A stretch of DNA of 7,353 nt, taken from NCBI GenBank assembly GCA_013298375.1, contig JAAFHM010000235.1, positions 1 through 7,353 of the forward strand, in the 5' to 3' direction. A program made the position numbers and the translations under genes. This document shows, piece after piece, positions 1 to 4,511 of this stretch. How positions within the stretch are numbered: the stretch's first letter is position 1; each line of letters begins with the position of its first letter. The notes beneath the pieces are model-generated. The model was not told where the DNA came from. It made no database searches and was given only the letters and a program-made list of their open reading frames with translations. Source of the stretch: Ignavibacteria bacterium. Lineage in GTDB: Bacteria; Bacteroidota; Ignavibacteria; Kapaibacteriales; UBA4661.

Positions 1-75
1 TTCTACCAACCGAATGACGGCTTCTTCGCCTTCATGGTAGATACGCGATATGTCGCTGCGGCTTAGACGGGGCAT
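1..75 (-). CDS. IS66-family transposase, N-terminal 25 residues (cut by window edge)
   Basis: From the ATG at 75-73 the minus strand reads MPRLSRSDISRIYHEGEEAV and continues IRLVE, open to the window edge. The pattern L-S-R-x-[DE]-I-x-x-I-Y-x-x-G-x-E-A-V-I-x-L-V is typical of the extreme N-terminus of IS66-family (TnpC/ISBst12-like) transposases. In those proteins it precedes a coiled coil and an NS(S)KPPSSD motif, which would fall outside this window. The gene would encode the DDE transposase that mobilises the element. No catalytic residues are visible, so activity cannot be judged. There is no clear ribosome binding site upstream, as for most genes here. The family call rests on only 25 residues, but the pattern is distinctive. 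Confidence 0.75.
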   Translation of the reverse strand, partial: MPRLSRSDISRIYHEGEEAVIRLVE

Positions 76-126
76 GATTCTCGCTATGAAATTTTCGTTC
101 CATTTTTTTTAGACCTGACCAGTTAC
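1..126 (-). mobile_element. End of an IS66-family insertion sequence (rest lies outside the window)
   Basis: Read on the minus strand, the stretch begins at base 126 with GTAACTGGTCAGGTCT, runs through an A-rich leader, and enters a transposase start codon at base 75. IS66-family ends commonly begin 5'-GTAA (recalled family knowledge), and a transposase start about 50 bases inside the end fits the single-transposase (ISBst12-like) members. The boundary at 126/127 is supported independently: the 98-bp direct repeat also present at 1738-1835 begins exactly at base 127. The other end and any target duplication lie outside the window. An 8-bp duplication, if present, would be AAATTAGG (127-134). 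Confidence 0.72.
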
Positions 127-224
127 AAATTAGGTATTTTTTCGTTTTTGGGCATTTTTCGTCTCTCGGCAAACTACGCAGGGCAAGGCAGCCAGACAAT
201 ACCGAAAATGAAGTATTTTTTGGT
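127..224. repeat. 98-bp direct repeat, copy 1
   Basis: This matches 1738-1835 without gaps at an offset of 1611. Only two differences were seen (152 g/t and 155 t/g), so 96 of 98 bases agree by hand comparison. It starts at the insertion sequence end and finishes 12 bases before the stop of the minus-strand gene at 237. It contains half of one operator-like palindrome (TTAGGTATT) and all of another AATAC-N10-GTATT site with a leftward promoter. It is probably the upstream region of a further cassette to the left that the insertion sequence has now separated. Confidence 0.92.
171..217 (-). promoter_or_regulatory. Operator/promoter site S1 (leftward), in repeat copy 1
   Basis: The 20-bp site AATACCGAAAATGAAGTATT lies at 198-217, with five paired bases on each outer arm (AATAC/GTATT), followed on the plus strand by a T-run. 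On the minus strand the arm overlaps a -35-like TTGTCT (199-194), then 17 bases, then TAGTTT (176-171). It would fire leftward into the insertion sequence. The same architecture recurs at S2, S3 and S4, which is the main support. Promoter activity is inferred. Confidence 0.45.
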
Positions 225-236
225 CGTTGGATGTTT

Positions 237-524
237 TTATGCTTCTATCAGCGTCGGATTTTCGGTCATCAGCGAAATGCTATATCCATAATCCATCATC
301 ACATCCGCCGAGAGTTCCGCAGCAAAGGTTTGGAGTTCAATTTCGGTATCTTCATCCATCATCACCTCGACGATAACCCAGATGTGTTCTTTATCGTCGG
401 GGTTCAGTTCGTAGCCTGTGATGCGGGTTTGCGGATATTTGGCGTGGACGGTTTGGAACAGTTCTTCGATAAGTTCACGCTGTTTGTGGTTCAGGCGCAG
501 TGCGCTGAGTGGAAGAGTATTCAT
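237..524 (-). CDS. Catalytically degenerate MNT-like partner of HEPN (copy 1)
   Basis: This 95-residue acidic cytoplasmic protein is the paralogue of the gene at 1007-1288. The two align without gaps over about 85 residues with about 34 identities by hand. The shared core is NP[DE]DKEHIW (41-49), then M-x-E-x-x-EIEL (about 56-64), A-A-x4-AD (68-75) and S-x-M-x-ENP (83-90). The order, a strand then a helix then a strand ending in a serine, resembles the second half of minimal nucleotidyltransferases. Compare the true MNT at 1887-2219, where DSDLDVLV occupies the equivalent of KEHIWVIV. The GS and DxD catalytic residues are absent. The start ATG overlaps the HEPN stop as ATGA (524-521), so the two are translationally coupled. 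The likely role is antitoxin to the HEPN protein, inferred from context. I know of no characterised member. Confidence 0.8.
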   Translation of the reverse strand: MNTLPLSALRLNHKQRELIEELFQTVHAKYPQTRITGYELNPDDKEHIWVIVEVMMDEDTEIELQTFAAELSADVMMDYGYSISLMTENPTLIEA

Positions 525-889
525 GCTTCAATGACCTTGAAAATAGTTTGGAGAAATTGTGTCGCTTGTTTGAGTTGGGTAATGGCTTTTTTTCTGCCAA
601 TACCTGTGCGGTAGTCCGCTTCGCCACGTATATTGAGCATTTGTACTAAACCGGATTTCATATCCGCAGGAAAAACCTTGCGCTGATGGATAAGAAAGCT
701 ATTGAACGAGGCTTGAACGGGTTTGTGGTCAATATCGGGTTTATAGCCAAAGTGAAAGAGTGCCGCCAATGCCGCATGAAAGGCTGCGTAATATGCACGA
801 TTAGCACTGGCATTGAACCGCTCACGCTCCAAGAGCATTTCTGCGGCATCCAGATTTTCTTTAGCGCGTTCCAGAAAACTTTCTTTCAT
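521..889 (-). CDS. HEPN-domain protein (copy 1), putative toxin
   Basis: This 122-residue all-helical protein is of the PF05168-type HEPN family. Visible hallmarks are F-x-x-RA-x-ENL-x-x-A (5-16), NASANRAYYAAFHAA (26-40) and R-x-x-ADY (88-93). HEPN toxins usually act as RNases using an R-x4-6-H motif. Here the usual helix-4 position reads RGEADY with no His, although R31-x6-H38 in helix 2 formally satisfies the spacing. RNase activity is therefore uncertain. I chose the ATG at 889 over an in-frame ATG at 967 because homology begins there, because the copy at 1665 starts at a comparable place, and because the -10 at 944-939 and palindrome at 966-985 would otherwise lie inside the coding region. 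It is first in a two-gene unit with the MNT-like partner (ATGA overlap). Confidence 0.88.
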   Translation of the reverse strand: MKESFLERAKENLDAAEMLLERERFNASANRAYYAAFHAALAALFHFGYKPDIDHKPVQASFNSFLIHQRKVFPADMKSGLVQMLNIRGEADYRTGIGRKKAITQLKQATQFLQTIFKVIEA

Positions 890-938
890 TGGCGAGCGTG
901 TTTTTTGTGAGGGAAAGAGTTGGTTGTTCTGTGCTTGC

Positions 939-985
939 AAGATACAGAAAGGAAGCACGGTTGTCAATACGCAATATTGCGTATT
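939..985 (-). promoter_or_regulatory. Operator/promoter site S2 upstream of HEPN copy 1
   Basis: A perfect 20-bp palindrome, AATACGCAATATTGCGTATT, lies at 966-985. On the minus strand its end overlaps a consensus -35, TTGACA (967-962), followed by a 17-base spacer and TATCTT (944-939). An A-tract (T-run on plus, 986-1008) lies upstream of the palindrome and could act as an UP element. The start codon at 889 is about 45 bases below the predicted transcription start. A palindrome on the -35 is the classic layout for toxin-antitoxin autorepression. The repressor identity is unknown. Confidence 0.68.
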
Positions 986-1006
986 TTTTTGGTTTTTTGT
1001 GTTTTT

Positions 1007-1288
1007 TTAGGCGGTTGCTAGCTTCGGATTTTCTGGCATGATAGAGAGCATCACATCAAACTCCACCAGCATATCCGCCGCTATTCCCGCCGCGTACCGT
1101 GAAAGCTCAATTTCGCGCTCTTCGCTCATCGGCGCGAGGACGTTTATCCAGATATGTTCTTTGTCTTCGGGATTGCGTTGCAAATTCAGCAATTCAATTT
1201 CCGGAAAATGCTGCTGTACCTGCTCGAAGAGCTTGCGAATGCAGGTTTGCTGCTTTGGTGGCAGTGCTTCTGTCAGAAAGAAATTCAT
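1007..1288 (-). CDS. Catalytically degenerate MNT-like partner of HEPN (copy 2)
   Basis: This 93-residue protein is paralogous to 237-524. It has NPEDKEHIWINV (39-50), an EREIELSRYAA helix (57-67), an AAD near 70-72 and SIMPENP (82-88). No GSx10DxD is present, so nucleotidyl transfer is not expected if the fold assignment is right. I chose the ATG at 1288, where it overlaps the TGA of the HEPN gene (ATGA, 1288-1285), over an in-frame ATG at 1429 that would lie deep inside the HEPN gene and add 47 basic, low-similarity residues. The likely job is to neutralise or regulate the upstream HEPN protein; this is inferred from coupling alone. Its stop is adjacent to the T-rich tract that precedes site S2. 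Confidence 0.8.
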   Translation of the reverse strand: MNFFLTEALPPKQQTCIRKLFEQVQQHFPEIELLNLQRNPEDKEHIWINVLAPMSEEREIELSRYAAGIAADMLVEFDVMLSIMPENPKLATA

Positions 1289-1665
1289 GGATGTATCTCC
1301 GGTAAAAGTGTGAGGATAAATTCCTGCGCCCGCGATAACTGCTCTTTTGCGCGGCTTTTGCTTACGCCTTTGTTTTTGTAATCGGCATTGTTGCGAACAT
1401 CCTGCAATTCTCCCAAAAATTCTTTCCACCGCGAAGGAAGCAACTTACGCCGTGCAATCGCTTCACCATTGAAGGCATTCTGCACTTTACGGTGGTCTGG
1501 TTCAACGGGAATGCCATTCCGCAGTAGAAACACCATTGCTGCATGAAACGCCGCGTAGTACGCACGGTTCGCGCTGGCATTACAAAAGCCGTGTTCCAGT
1601 AATACCGCAGCCGAGTTGAGGTTTTCCTCAGCGCGTTGTTTGAATATTTCTATTTCGATGGTCAT
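1285..1665 (-). CDS. HEPN-domain protein (copy 2), putative toxin
   Basis: This 126-residue protein is paralogous to 521-889. Shared elements are RAEENLNSA (11-19), the identical NASANRAYYAAFHAA (29-43), a D-H-[KR]-x-V-Q segment (57-62) and V-RNNADY (90-96). As in copy 1, the helix-4 R is followed by ADY rather than a histidine, while R34-x6-H41 is present in helix 2. The ATG at 1665 is preferred over the in-frame ATG at 1731. The longer form would add 22 basic residues without family similarity and would run through the proposed -10 (1708-1703). It is translationally coupled to the MNT-like partner downstream. HEPN identity is firm; toxin activity is inferred. Confidence 0.88.
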   Translation of the reverse strand: MTIEIEIFKQRAEENLNSAAVLLEHGFCNASANRAYYAAFHAAMVFLLRNGIPVEPDHRKVQNAFNGEAIARRKLLPSRWKEFLGELQDVRNNADYKNKGVSKSRAKEQLSRAQEFILTLLPEIHP

Positions 1666-1702
1666 AAAGGTATTCCATTTTTTACGCAGTTTGCGTGAAG
1701 TA

Positions 1703-1749
1703 AAGCTACAAAAACGAAACCACGAAGGCAATACCTAAAATTAGGTATT
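1703..1749 (-). promoter_or_regulatory. Operator/promoter site S3 upstream of HEPN copy 2
   Basis: AATACCTAAAATTAGGTATT (1730-1749) is a palindrome with 9-bp arms around a 2-base AA centre. On the minus strand it runs into TTGCCT (1731-1726), a 17-base spacer and TAGCTT (1708-1703), placing the HEPN start codon about 30 bases below the predicted start of transcription. The layout is the same as at S2: A-tract, palindrome, overlapping -35, 17 bases, TAnCTT. Half of this palindrome persists in repeat copy 1, cut by the insertion sequence. Confidence 0.65.
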
Positions 1750-1835
1750 TTTTCGTTTTTGGTCAGTTTTCGTCTCTCGGCAAACTACGCAGGGCAAGGC
1801 AGCCAGACAATACCGAAAATGAAGTATTTTTTGGT
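1738..1835. repeat. 98-bp direct repeat, copy 2
   Basis: This matches 127-224 with two mismatches and no gaps. It sits in the divergent gap between HEPN copy 2 (minus) and the MNT gene (plus). It includes the right arm of palindrome S3 and all of site S4. Because copy 1 begins at an insertion-sequence end, the original duplicated unit was probably longer on the left side. Confidence 0.92.
1782..1828 (-). promoter_or_regulatory. Operator/promoter site S4, in repeat copy 2
   Basis: AATACCGAAAATGAAGTATT at 1809-1828 has AATAC/GTATT outer arms. On the minus strand TTGTCT (1810-1805), a 17-base spacer and TAGTTT (1787-1782) follow. It would act as a second, upstream promoter for HEPN copy 2, in tandem with S3. 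The core of the palindrome is poorly paired, so it is a weaker operator candidate than S2 or S3. Confidence 0.45.
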
Positions 1836-1867
1836 TTCTAGGCTTTCAATGCAGAGAATTCTGTATT
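1821..1867. promoter_or_regulatory. Operator-like site S5 next to the MNT-HEPN operon
   Basis: AATGCAGAGAATTCTGTATT (1848-1867) pairs at 7 of 10 positions and is followed by eight T in a row (counting from 1866), like the other sites. It lies 19 bases before the MNT start codon at 1887, a suitable place to control that plus-strand operon. Read on the minus strand, a weak TTGAAA (1849-1844), 17-base spacer and TACTTC (1826-1821) can also be drawn. I could not identify a convincing plus-strand promoter for the MNT gene in this gap. Confidence 0.35.
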
Positions 1868-1886
1868 TTTTTTGTAGATTCACTCC

Positions 1887-2219
1887 ATGACTATTCTCGA
1901 CCATACCGTTCTTGAACGCTTCGGCGTTCTGCTCCAACATCGTGTCCCTCTTGTTGGACTGGCAGCATTCGGCTCACGGGTACGCTCTGATAGTGCTGTT
2001 TCAGACAATGATTCCGACCTTGACGTTTTGGTTATTAGTGAGACGCTTACGCCAGAGGTGCGCCGCATTGTGAGTGATTGTGCCTTTGAAGCTGGTTTTG
2101 ATGATGGTATTCTTATTTCGCCCGTTGTGTATTCCCGCGAGGAATGGGAGCATAGTCCCGAAGGCTTATCACCACTTGCTCGGAGTATTCGCCACGAAGG
2201 AGTATTCCTGACGCTATGA
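1887..2219 (+). CDS. Minimal nucleotidyltransferase (MNT) antitoxin of a HEPN/MNT pair
   Basis: This 110-residue protein has a nucleotidyltransferase core: G29-S30 in AAFGSRVRSD, the catalytic pair D44-L-D46 in SDLDVLV, and a later strand with D73 before ILISPVVYSREEW. In characterised MntA-HepT systems the MNT protein AMPylates the HEPN toxin to inactivate it, and that is the expected role here. The gap from GS to the first catalytic Asp is 13 residues instead of the usual 10-12, owing to the segment SDSAVSDNDS, so the loop is slightly enlarged. The last codons overlap the HEPN start as ATGA (2216-2219). Gene order (MNT first) is the reverse of the two minus-strand cassettes. Operator-like site S5 lies just upstream. 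Confidence 0.9.
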   Translation: MTILDHTVLERFGVLLQHRVPLVGLAAFGSRVRSDSAVSDNDSDLDVLVISETLTPEVRRIVSDCAFEAGFDDGILISPVVYSREEWEHSPEGLSPLARSIRHEGVFLTL

Positions 2220-2617
2220 CACAAGAAGAACGGGCAATACTGCGCTCGTACCGCCTTGAACAGGCAAATGCCGCGCTCCGTGATGCAGAGCTTCTCGTTT
2301 ATCATCAGGGTTCTGCCATTGGTGTTATCAATCGTGCTTATTACGCCATGTTTTACGCAACTCTCGCCCTCCTCCAAGACCGTCCCTCGCTTCCATCTAA
2401 ACATTCTGGCGTGATTACCCTGTTTGATGTGGATATTGTGAAAGCGGGTATTCTACCCAAACACCTCTCGAAAAGTTTGCACCGAGCCTTTGATTTTCGT
2501 CAGGAATCCGATTACAAAGCCACCGCAACCGTTGATATGGCAATAGCTCAAGAGATTCTGACCGATGCACAGGAATTTGTACAAGCCATTAAAACGACGT
2601 TGTTTTCATCGAAATAA
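2216..2617 (+). CDS. HEPN-domain protein (copy 3), toxin of the MNT/HEPN pair
   Basis: This is a 133-residue PF05168-type HEPN protein. It shows LEQANAALRDAELLV (14-28), NRAYYAMFYATLALL (39-53), KHSGVITLF (62-70), and FRQESDY (94-100), then a final helix DAQEFV. The motif NRAYYA is shared with both minus-strand HEPN copies, but the His seen there (YYAAFH) is Tyr here (YYAMFY). The helix-4 site is again R-x3-DY with no His, so no R-x4-6-H RNase motif is present at either place. It may act by binding, be regulated by AMPylation on a Tyr, or be inactive. It is translationally coupled to the MNT gene. Confidence 0.88.
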   Translation: MTQEERAILRSYRLEQANAALRDAELLVYHQGSAIGVINRAYYAMFYATLALLQDRPSLPSKHSGVITLFDVDIVKAGILPKHLSKSLHRAFDFRQESDYKATATVDMAIAQEILTDAQEFVQAIKTTLFSSK

Positions 2618-2640
2618 TTTCACGAACATCAGCACTTCGC

Positions 2641-2934
2641 ATGAATCCTTACCCACATATCACCACCACCCAAGACACCTGTGGCGGACGACCACGCATA
2701 GACGGCACACGCATTGAAGTTTCGACTATTGCCGCATACCTCAAGCAAGGCGTTACGATTGAGGAGATTGCTGGTTACTATCCTAGCTTGCGTCCCGCAC
2801 AAATCCTTGCCGCCGCCGCATATTTCCACGATAATCGTGAAGCGATAGAATCTATTCTTGCAGAACACCAGCGAATGTATGAGGCAGGAAAAAAAATACA
2901 AGAGGAACGGATGATAGCCGGAGTAATGGCATGA
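2641..2934 (+). CDS. DUF433-family antitoxin (VapB45-like)
   Basis: This 97-residue protein carries the diagnostic DUF433 motif CGGRPRIDGTRIEV (14-27). A helix-turn-helix-like region follows, with V-T-I-E-E-I-A (38-44), YPSL (47-50) and AQILAAAAYF (53-62), and then a charged C-terminal helix that could bind a toxin. DUF433 proteins commonly sit directly before DUF5615 PIN-like nucleases and act as their antitoxin and DNA-binding repressor. Here the stop overlaps the start of the next reading frame as ATGA (2931-2934), exactly as expected, but that toxin is broken. It begins 23 bases after HEPN copy 3, so it may be co-transcribed with it. If still expressed, it would be an orphan antitoxin. 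Confidence 0.88.
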   Translation: MNPYPHITTTQDTCGGRPRIDGTRIEVSTIAAYLKQGVTIEEIAGYYPSLRPAQILAAAAYFHDNREAIESILAEHQRMYEAGKKIQEERMIAGVMA

Positions 2935-3000
2935 ATACTCGCGTCTTGTGTGATGAGCATATGGAACGCACAACCAATGCGCTTCACACGCTTCTTCTGC
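2931..3000 (+). pseudogene. Truncated DUF5615/PIN-like (VapC45-like) toxin fragment
   Basis: From the ATG at 2931 the frame gives MNTRVLCDEHMERTTNALHT. This matches the start of DUF5615 proteins: a first strand ending in [LC]-x-D-E, then a helix. After about residue 20 nothing resembles the family. No conserved Asp of the core or ...T.D.DF segment is seen in this or the neighbouring frames, and the trhO gene runs in on the other strand from 3031. The frame stays open to 3368 only because it is antisense to trhO. The 3' limit given is approximate. The toxin is almost certainly inactive. Confidence 0.65.
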
Positions 3001-3030
3001 TGCCAAATGCCTGGATGCACTGGAACACCG

Positions 3031-3900
3031 CTACGGCAGGCAGTTTCGGGTTGGGTTTGAAGCAATTTGTTCTTGCCGAGGTTTCACCGCAAACCCGCAC
3101 TCCGGCTGCCACGAACAATGCACACGATTATCCGCAGGTTTGCCGCAGGTGGGGCAGTATTCCACGCGAAATTCGTCATCCGCATCTACTGGCACGGATA
3201 TTCGCTCATCAAAGACGTAACAGCGCCCCTGGAAGCCCTTTCCGCGTACAACAGGGTCTTTTGCATAGCTCACAATACCGCCGTTTAGCTGTGCCACATT
3301 CTGAAAGCCCTCTTGAAGCAGAAATCCGCTCAGTTTCTCGCATCGAATACCACCCGTGCAGTAGGTGAGGATTTTTTTGTCTTTGTGCTGTGCTAAATTT
3401 TCCCGTATCCATTCGGGAAACTCCCGTGACGAAGCCACTTCGGGGCGAATTGCGCCCTCGAAATGCCCTAAGTCGTATTCGTAGCCGTTGCGCCCGTCCA
3501 AAATAATCACATCGTCGTTCTGCATAGCGCTTCGGAACTGCTCTGGTGTAAGGTGCTGCCCGGTGATTTCATTGGGGTCAATCTCGCTGTCAAATCGCCA
3601 GGTAACAATCTCGCTTTTTGCGCGGACGTGCATTTTTTTGAAAGCCTGTTCGGATGCCTCGTCAATTTTGAACCATAGGTCTTCAAAGCGAGAGTCGGTG
3701 CGCATTTCGCGGATATAGGCATCGGTTTGCTCAGGCGTTCCGCAGACCGTTCCATTGATGCCTTCTTCCGCAACGATGATGCGTCCAAGCAAACCCAGAC
3801 GCTCACAAAATTCAAGGTGTTCTGCTGCAAAGCTTTCGTAATCAGGTATGGGAATGTATTTGTAGTAGAGTAAAATTCGGTAGGGAAAAATCGTCTGCAT
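3031..3900 (-). CDS. trhO: tRNA uridine(34) hydroxylase, rhodanese family (TrhO/YceA-like), shortened C-terminus
   Basis: This 289-residue cytoplasmic enzyme belongs to the family that hydroxylates U34 of tRNA to 5-hydroxyuridine using O2, on the way to cmo5U/mcmo5U. Visible parts are the N-terminal YYKY (12-15), GRIIVAEEGINGTV (39-52), KKMHVRAKSEIV (88-99), and a rhodanese domain with ILDGRNGYEYDLGHFEGA (133-150) and the active-site loop YCTGGIRCEK (180-189, Cys181). GRCYVFDERISVPV follows (225-238). The metal-type cysteines C249, C252, C262 and C268 are present. The later Cys-rich segment found in full-length relatives (E. coli about 350 residues) is replaced by about 20 unmatched residues ending NPTRNCLP. 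This suggests 3'-truncation at the junction with the broken toxin gene. It is monocistronic and convergent with that fragment. Confidence 0.9.
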   Translation of the reverse strand: MQTIFPYRILLYYKYIPIPDYESFAAEHLEFCERLGLLGRIIVAEEGINGTVCGTPEQTDAYIREMRTDSRFEDLWFKIDEASEQAFKKMHVRAKSEIVTWRFDSEIDPNEITGQHLTPEQFRSAMQNDDVIILDGRNGYEYDLGHFEGAIRPEVASSREFPEWIRENLAQHKDKKILTYCTGGIRCEKLSGFLLQEGFQNVAQLNGGIVSYAKDPVVRGKGFQGRCYVFDERISVPVDADDEFRVEYCPTCGKPADNRVHCSWQPECGFAVKPRQEQIASNPTRNCLP

Positions 3901-4151
3901 ACTGCTTCAAATCTCGTTTGAAAAGGGGAAATTGTTTCTTTGGTGAACCACAAAAATACGAAACCTTGACCACATTACGCGAGGCGAATTTTTCCGAAAG
4001 TTCTTGATAATGGCGCGTGGCTTGCGTAAGTTACGTGAGTGAAAATATTCTTGCAAAAAGACTTGTGTACAATGACAAGTTTTTGTAATCTTGAATCTTG
4101 TAATTCTACTTTTTTTTATGTAATAAATTACCGCGAAAGTGAGATGCTTCT
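3901..4151 (+). promoter_or_regulatory. Divergent intergenic region with a candidate plus-strand promoter, inverted repeat and short tandem repeat
   Basis: This gap separates trhO (minus) from the membrane-protein gene (plus). A candidate promoter is TTGATA (4004-4009), a 17-base spacer, then TAAGTT (4027-4032), matching the TTG-N20-TAnnTT form seen upstream of the HEPN genes. Farther down lie an inverted repeat ACTTGT (4061-4066)/ACAAGT (4075-4080) and three near-copies of TTGTAATC (4083-4105). Both could be regulatory in the roughly 115-base leader. For trhO, a Bacteroidota-like -7 box TATTTTTG can be read on the minus strand at about 3957-3950, without a clear -33 element. All of this is inference from motif shape. 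Confidence 0.3.
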
Positions 4152-4511
4152 ATGGTACGGCAACGGTATGAGTTCGATACAACGCAAAATGCGATTATTG
4201 CAGGTTTAGCAACCCGCTTGACCATTATTGGTTTTGTTTGTTTTCTTGTTGGCTTGGGAGTTCTGTTCATTATATTTTTCCGCACAGGCAATCTCTTTGC
4301 AATGGTTGTTGCTGGATTGGCAATAGCGTTTGGAGCGCTTGCGATTTATGCTGCTCAGGCTTTTCGGAAGATTACCACGACGCAAACGCGGGACATTGAG
4401 CATTTGGTCGAGGCATTGCAGACACTGAATCGGGTGTATAATGTTCAGATTGCGGCTATTCTTGCGGGAGCCGGGGCATTGGGGTATTTCTTGTGGAACC
4501 TCCCGAAATAA
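4152..4511 (+). CDS. Small membrane protein of unknown function, three predicted helices
   Basis: I do not recognise this 119-residue protein. The N-terminus is polar and charged (MVRQRYEFDT). Predicted membrane helices lie at about 24-43 (TIIGFVC... to IIFF) and 47-70 (NLFAMVVAGLAIAF...). A soluble amphipathic stretch follows (about 71-96, with RKITTTQTRDIEHLVEALQT), and a last, Gly/Ala-rich helix at about 98-116 ends in FLWNLPK. There is no signal peptide and there are no catalytic motifs. It could be an inner-membrane anchor or accessory protein. It precedes the TPR-like gene by 82 bases, counting to the preferred start of that gene, so co-transcription is possible. Coding potential is supported by clean hydrophobic segments and a stop-free frame. 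Confidence 0.72.
   Translation: MVRQRYEFDTTQNAIIAGLATRLTIIGFVCFLVGLGVLFIIFFRTGNLFAMVVAGLAIAFGALAIYAAQAFRKITTTQTRDIEHLVEALQTLNRVYNVQIAAILAGAGALGYFLWNLPK

Noticed and set aside
889..967. N-terminal extension of HEPN copy 1 to an ATG at 967 (and likewise 1665-1731 for copy 2, 1288-1429 for its partner)
   Set aside because: The extra residues show no family similarity and overlap the proposed promoters or, for the partner, the preceding gene. The inner starts give consistent lengths and ATGA overlaps.
966..992. Perfect palindrome followed by a T-run, read as a rho-independent terminator on the plus strand
   Set aside because: No plus-strand gene lies upstream, the stem is AT-rich, and the palindrome overlaps a good minus-strand -35. 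An operator explains it better.
127..1835. CRISPR array or transposon ends built from the 98-bp repeats
   Set aside because: There are only two copies 1.6 kb apart, with genes between them and no spacer periodicity. They are direct, not inverted, so they do not form transposon termini.
2931..3368. A 145-codon open frame on the plus strand
   Set aside because: Only the first ~20 codons resemble a protein family. The remainder is antisense to the clearly coding trhO-like gene.
4061..4084. Hairpin ACTTGT/ACAAGT followed by T residues as a terminator
   Set aside because: The stem is six pairs, mostly A/T, and no gene on either strand ends there. Kept only as an inverted repeat in the promoter gap.
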